Below the pieces are notes generated by a model. The model did no database searches. It saw only the letters and a list, made by a program, of their open reading frames with translations, and was not told where the DNA came from. Source: Notospermus geniculatus (Eukaryota > Nemertea > Pilidiophora > Heteronemertea > Lineidae). From it: a DNA stretch of 64,000 nt. The position numbers and the translations under genes are program-made. Below are positions 59,948 to 64,000 of this stretch, one piece after another; the stretch's first letter is position 1, and each line of letters begins with the position of its first letter. The stretch covers positions 384,599 to 448,598 of the forward strand of contig NMRB01000135.1 in NCBI GenBank assembly GCA_002633025.1. The letters are read 5' to 3'.

Positions 59948-62900
59948 TCGATGCTAAACAATTCAACGGGCGGTTAAAATGGCGCTGTTTGATTCGCCGG
60001 TGAGTTGTGTGTCGCAAGTGGAATCGTTTTCGCTCTCATGATTTCGACGAGGCGAGCCCCAGGAGACGACGGAGGATCGATGGCTATCTAACGTGCGTCG
60101 CCACATTGCATTTCCACACAGATAAATCATTTTACGGGACTGAGCATGATTAATTTACCCAGCCTTTCTGGGCATGCGGATCCGTGCTCTCTGGAGCCGG
60201 ATGTGTTCGGTATAGGGTATTCCGAGATGACCTGGGATACAAGGCCACGTCGCCACCTGCAACATATCCGAGTATAAGGGTCCTTGCGGTGGAGGTGGAG
60301 ACACCGTTTCGGCGGTCCGTTGTCCGCAAACGACCGGAGTCAACAGAAATCTGATGAAAAAGGATTATTTTTTCAACCTACAGAATATCGCCACTGGGAG
60401 GCGCTGTGTGCTGTTGTACCTCTTTTTCCAACGTTTCCGCTCGCAGCGCCGCCCTGTCGGGATAAAAACGCACAGCGGGTTCTTCATCGATCTCGCTCGT
60501 TAACGTACACGGCGAACTCAGCAACTTTCGATCCAATGATTCAAAGCAGTTCAAAGCTATTGAAAGCAGCCGGCGATTTCAAACATGATGTTGATTTCTG
60601 GCTGAATAATCAAACTCATCATGCATCGATTCTAGAAAAAAATGTAGTTACGTGGCGCCAACGTTCTTAAATATCGACGGTAACACCGTAAAGGACTAGG
60701 CCTACATGAACGAGGCTATAAATGCTGATGTGCCGAAGTCCACACGCACTTTTCTGCCCGAGTTCGCGGCGGGAATTTAATTGTGTCTACGGCTCCAGTT
60801 CGGCGTTATCGTTTTTCAAATTCCACTCGCGTCCGTAATTTATAAGTGAGATTCATTATCTGGGTATAATTCACGCTCGTACTCCAAATTCAGACGCCAC
60901 GGTTTTAATTGAATTGTTTTTCATTAGACTCGTCGTAGTATTTCCATGGGATAGCGATCAATTTTGCCTACACATCAAATAATCCAATAAACCCGAACAT
61001 TAACGCTTTTCTACGAGTTAATAGCGTCTCCTTACCCCACGGCCGCAGTTAACACTTTCCTGCTCAGCGGGCATTCCCCCCAGGGCTATGGGCGGTTAAA
61101 ACCGCAAATAAAGACGTTACAAAATATACAGACGACGTTCGGTGGCGCTGCAGTCGTCAGGACGGTCTCGGACTATGACGTTATTTCCCGTGCCGAGGTT
61201 TATAACACACAATGTCTTCTGTAATCTCCGCGAGGATTTTTCTGTCGAAGACATTAACGTTAATGGTGACGTGGGGCATTTAGCCCATACGAGAATCCGG
61301 AGCCAAAGGCAATCGGCGGAAAGCAATTAACCAAAGTAAAAAAGGTCAAAACTGTCGTAGAACGAAACATGCTACGCCGTGGAGACAGGTTCACTGCCGA
61401 ATACCGACGCAGAAATCGTTAACGCCCGGAGTGTCTCACCCGTAGTCCGCGGCCCTGGCTGCCGCCAGTGTGCTATTCATTAGTTATTTATCAGAAAACG
61501 GAGCTTGTCGCTATGCGTACTCATGCAAATCGTCGATGGCGTATAGGTTTTCGATACTCGTGCTAGGATGTGTTTGGAGATTGGCGTCGGGTTGTGACGT
61601 GTGACGTCATTACCGGAACGCAACAAATATTGGCTCTGATTGGTCAGCATAAAAACGCGATCTCAAAAAGCAATTTGTGATTGGTCGAGTACAATATCGC
61701 TGTAGTTTATTCAGCATCTTCAGTAAGCAACGGTCAGATCCTCAAGGAACTGGTCCGCCCAAAGCATTTTTTTGTTATCACGTGGATTACAGGAGATTTC
61801 CTTCAGGACATGTAGAACGCCACCGACGAATATGAAAAAATCCGCACCTGTTTTTTCCCTAGGTTTCATAAAATGCTTGCGGCGTTTGCCGCGCTGACAA
61901 GGCCCCGGGCACAACCGGCAGCAAGACCGCGACGCGATATGAATGGGAAAGTTGAGACCCTATGATAAAACGTCACACAGGACAATGCAGTATCCATCAT
62001 TATGGAATCCGAGGGTACTTTTTTTATAATACCGTGTTCCCAGAGGGAAAAAGCGGTGCGTTTTCTATCAGGGAGTGACGATCACAGGCTGTGATCATGT
62101 TACACGATGTTGTCACGATGAACAGGATCAATAGATGGGTCTTCATGACTGGTGTGTGTTGCGGAACCCCTGCCTCCTCCTCCCGAGTTTGACGGCCGAG
62201 CACCATAAGCCGTTCGGTGGTTGCCCCCCGATGGCCATTGAGATCTCCCTGAGGACCACAAATCTGTAGGTTCCCTTATGTCACCGCATCCTAGCTTGAT
62301 CTGCGGTTGTATCGGCAAACCCTTCTACGCTCAACCATACCTCTGCTGAGATATTCTCCACAACACCGACAACATAATTAATATAAAGTCCTATACGGCA
62401 CTCCGTTTTCCAGTCAATATTTTTTCTGGCGTGTGCAAAATTTACAATGACCCGAGGAAAATGTGGCCATGTTGTTGGAAAATCTATAGAGAATCGTGTC
62501 AAGGGGCATCTTCAAAGTTCAAGTGCAAGACCAACACCGAACACCCGACAGACGGCGACGTCGTAACTCTGTATCAAGCGCCAAACCTGTCACGGTGTTT
62601 TGTTCGCGAACACGACTAGTCAGTCCTTCGCATCCGCTCGAACAATAGCGGATAATCATCTTTGCTCAAATTAACGCCCAGATCATGAATAATTAATTAC
62701 GTTTGCCGGGACATTTCCCAATCGACACTTCTCCGACTGACATTTGCGCCCGTGGGCACAACTCCGGTCATATTTGCACCCTGTCTGTCGGTGTCCGATA
62801 ACACGCCCTTGTTTCGTCCCTTCCGTGTGCACATGGCGTTTATTGCCGTGCCTTTATTTGCGCGGCGTTCTTACACCACGACTAAACCAGTTACCCAAGC

Positions 62901-63154
62901 GATAGACGCACGGCGTCCACTGTATACTCAGACAAATCTATAGAAATTAATAGCACCCGGGGAGCCTAACAGTGTGTGTTATACGGTCGTTATTATTCTG
63001 GACTCGTATCTCACGGCCTCCCGTCGTCTTCGAAGAAAGTACCAAGTGAGCGGTAACCCGTCCTGGTGTCACGACCGACAGTTCCGGCGGATACTTCAAT
63101 GCTGCGCAGAACACTGGATCTTTTTTTCACAATCACAACGGGCGTTAAGGCTCT
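59948..63154. other. Gene-free stretch with one small secretion-like ORF
   Basis: No supported gene. A fragment of the foldback-like family lies at 61087-61190 (GGGCGGTTAAAACCGCAAAT end). A 40-codon minus-strand frame at 62146-62024 starts with a strongly hydrophobic signal-peptide-like segment but has no other support. Confidence 0.35.
62605..62751. repeat. 147-bp sequence repeated after the terminal gap
   Basis: Identical to 63854-64000, the first bases after the N gap. The contig beyond the gap therefore starts again at this point. Confidence 0.95.
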
Positions 63155-63476
63155 GGGTGGTTAGATCCGCAAATATAGACGTCACAAAATAAAAGACGTA
63201 TCTGAAGTGGTGACTGACAAAGACGTTGGGCGGCGCTGCAGTCGTTAGGACGATCTCGAGTCGTAGCTAAGGCAGACGTTTGGCGGCGCTGCAGACGTCA
63301 AGGATGAACTCGAGTGTTTCAAACTTTTCTACTTTAGCAACGTCTCTTTAATTAGCTCCGAATCACAATCATCAAGACGACCGCAGCGCCACCCAACGTA
63401 CTTTCTCAAGATCACGACTCAGTTACATTACAACCTCGTGTTTTGTAGCGTCTATATTTTGCGGAGATAACCGCCC
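63155..63476. mobile_element. Foldback-like element, second copy of the GGGCGGTTA family
   Basis: The ends are GGGTGGTTAGATCCGCAAAT and, inverted, GGGCGGTTATCTCCGCAAAA, both continuing into TATAGACG. Tandem units with GACGTTGGGCGGCGCTGCAG (63216-63300) face inverted GCGCCACCCAACGT (63385-63400). Confidence 0.7.
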
Positions 63477-63571
63477 ATACCGATGTTGCATCAAAAAAAT
63501 CGCAGTTGCATGAATGTCGTTGAGATTGCCCTGTGGGACATGTACAGGATCAAGAACGTATATAAAGACCA

Positions 63572-63680
63572 GGGGCCTGTTTCATAAAGTGACTTTAAGC
63601 TAATGGTACCTTTAACCAAATGGAAAATGCATTGAGTTAATGGTACCATTAGTGTAAAGTCACTTTATGAAACAGGCCCC
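63572..63680. mobile_element. 109-bp MITE with GGGGCCTGTTTCATAAAG ends
   Basis: GGGGCCTGTTTCATAAAGTG at the left is mirrored exactly by CACTTTATGAAACAGGCCCC at the right, with inner AATGGTACC words also inverted. Non-coding. Confidence 0.85.
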
Positions 63681-63772
63681 AGGTCGGCTGAACTATAATG
63701 CCACTTTTGTTTGCCTGGTTGTTGATTGGCGGCGCACTGGGAGAGCGACAGCACCGACACGATACGAACGGA

Positions 63773-63853
63773 NNNNNNNNNNNNNNNNNNNNNNNNNNNN
63801 NNNNNNNNNNNNNNNNNNNNNNNNNNNNNNNNNNNNNNNNNNNNNNNNNNNNN
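63773..63853. other. Assembly gap
   Basis: A run of 81 N. The bases after it repeat 62605-62751 exactly. Confidence 0.98.
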
Positions 63854-64000
63854 GTTCGCGAACACGACTAGTCAGTCCTTCGCATCCGCTCGAACAATAG
63901 CGGATAATCATCTTTGCTCAAATTAACGCCCAGATCATGAATAATTAATTACGTTTGCCGGGACATTTCCCAATCGACACTTCTCCGACTGACATTTGCG

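Overview
This is eukaryotic, metazoan DNA. The genes are split by GT-AG introns, intergenic space is full of short inverted-repeat transposons, and TAGGCCTA- and TACATGTA-like words recur. Together with the gene families this suggests a marine invertebrate deuterostome (lancelet, hemichordate or echinoderm grade). The species cannot be fixed from the sequence.

Layout: all convincing protein-coding genes lie on the minus strand. Four SLC16/monocarboxylate-transporter-like genes occupy 4.4-39.4 kb: copy A (7568-4388), a divergent paralogue (15200-10605), copy B (34778-31756) and a third type (39419-36065). All four have the same four-exon structure with every intron in phase 1, a 144-bp second exon and a 741-744-bp third exon. 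The 3' part of a BCOR/BCORL1-like Polycomb PRC1.1 corepressor (ankyrin repeats plus PUFD domain, then an unexpected long C-terminal tail) runs from 47963 to 41647. Its 5' exons were not found. The transporters are predicted plasma-membrane carriers and the BCOR homologue a nuclear corepressor; nothing in the sequence links the two functionally.

Repeats: about 8.5 kb (957-9600), including all of copy A and its upstream DNA, recurs at 27654-36040 with copy B. The two copies differ by clean transposon insertions, and comparing them exposes empty sites and target-site duplications. Other mobile DNA includes a broken PIF/Harbinger transposase (21121-22189), a 1.4-kb foldback element with a perfect 9-bp target duplication inside an intron, a 2.3-kb TA-flanked element with long inverted repeats, TTAA-flanked and TTA-flanked MITEs, a second foldback-like family at 56-63.5 kb, tRNA-derived SINE remnants and several minisatellites.

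Assembly caveat: single N characters at 51723, 54558, 59029 and 59759, and the long gap at 63773-63853, sit exactly where sequence begins to repeat itself. This looks like un-collapsed alleles joined end to end, and it casts some doubt on whether the large 8.5-kb duplication is real. From 48 kb to the end I found no convincing gene.
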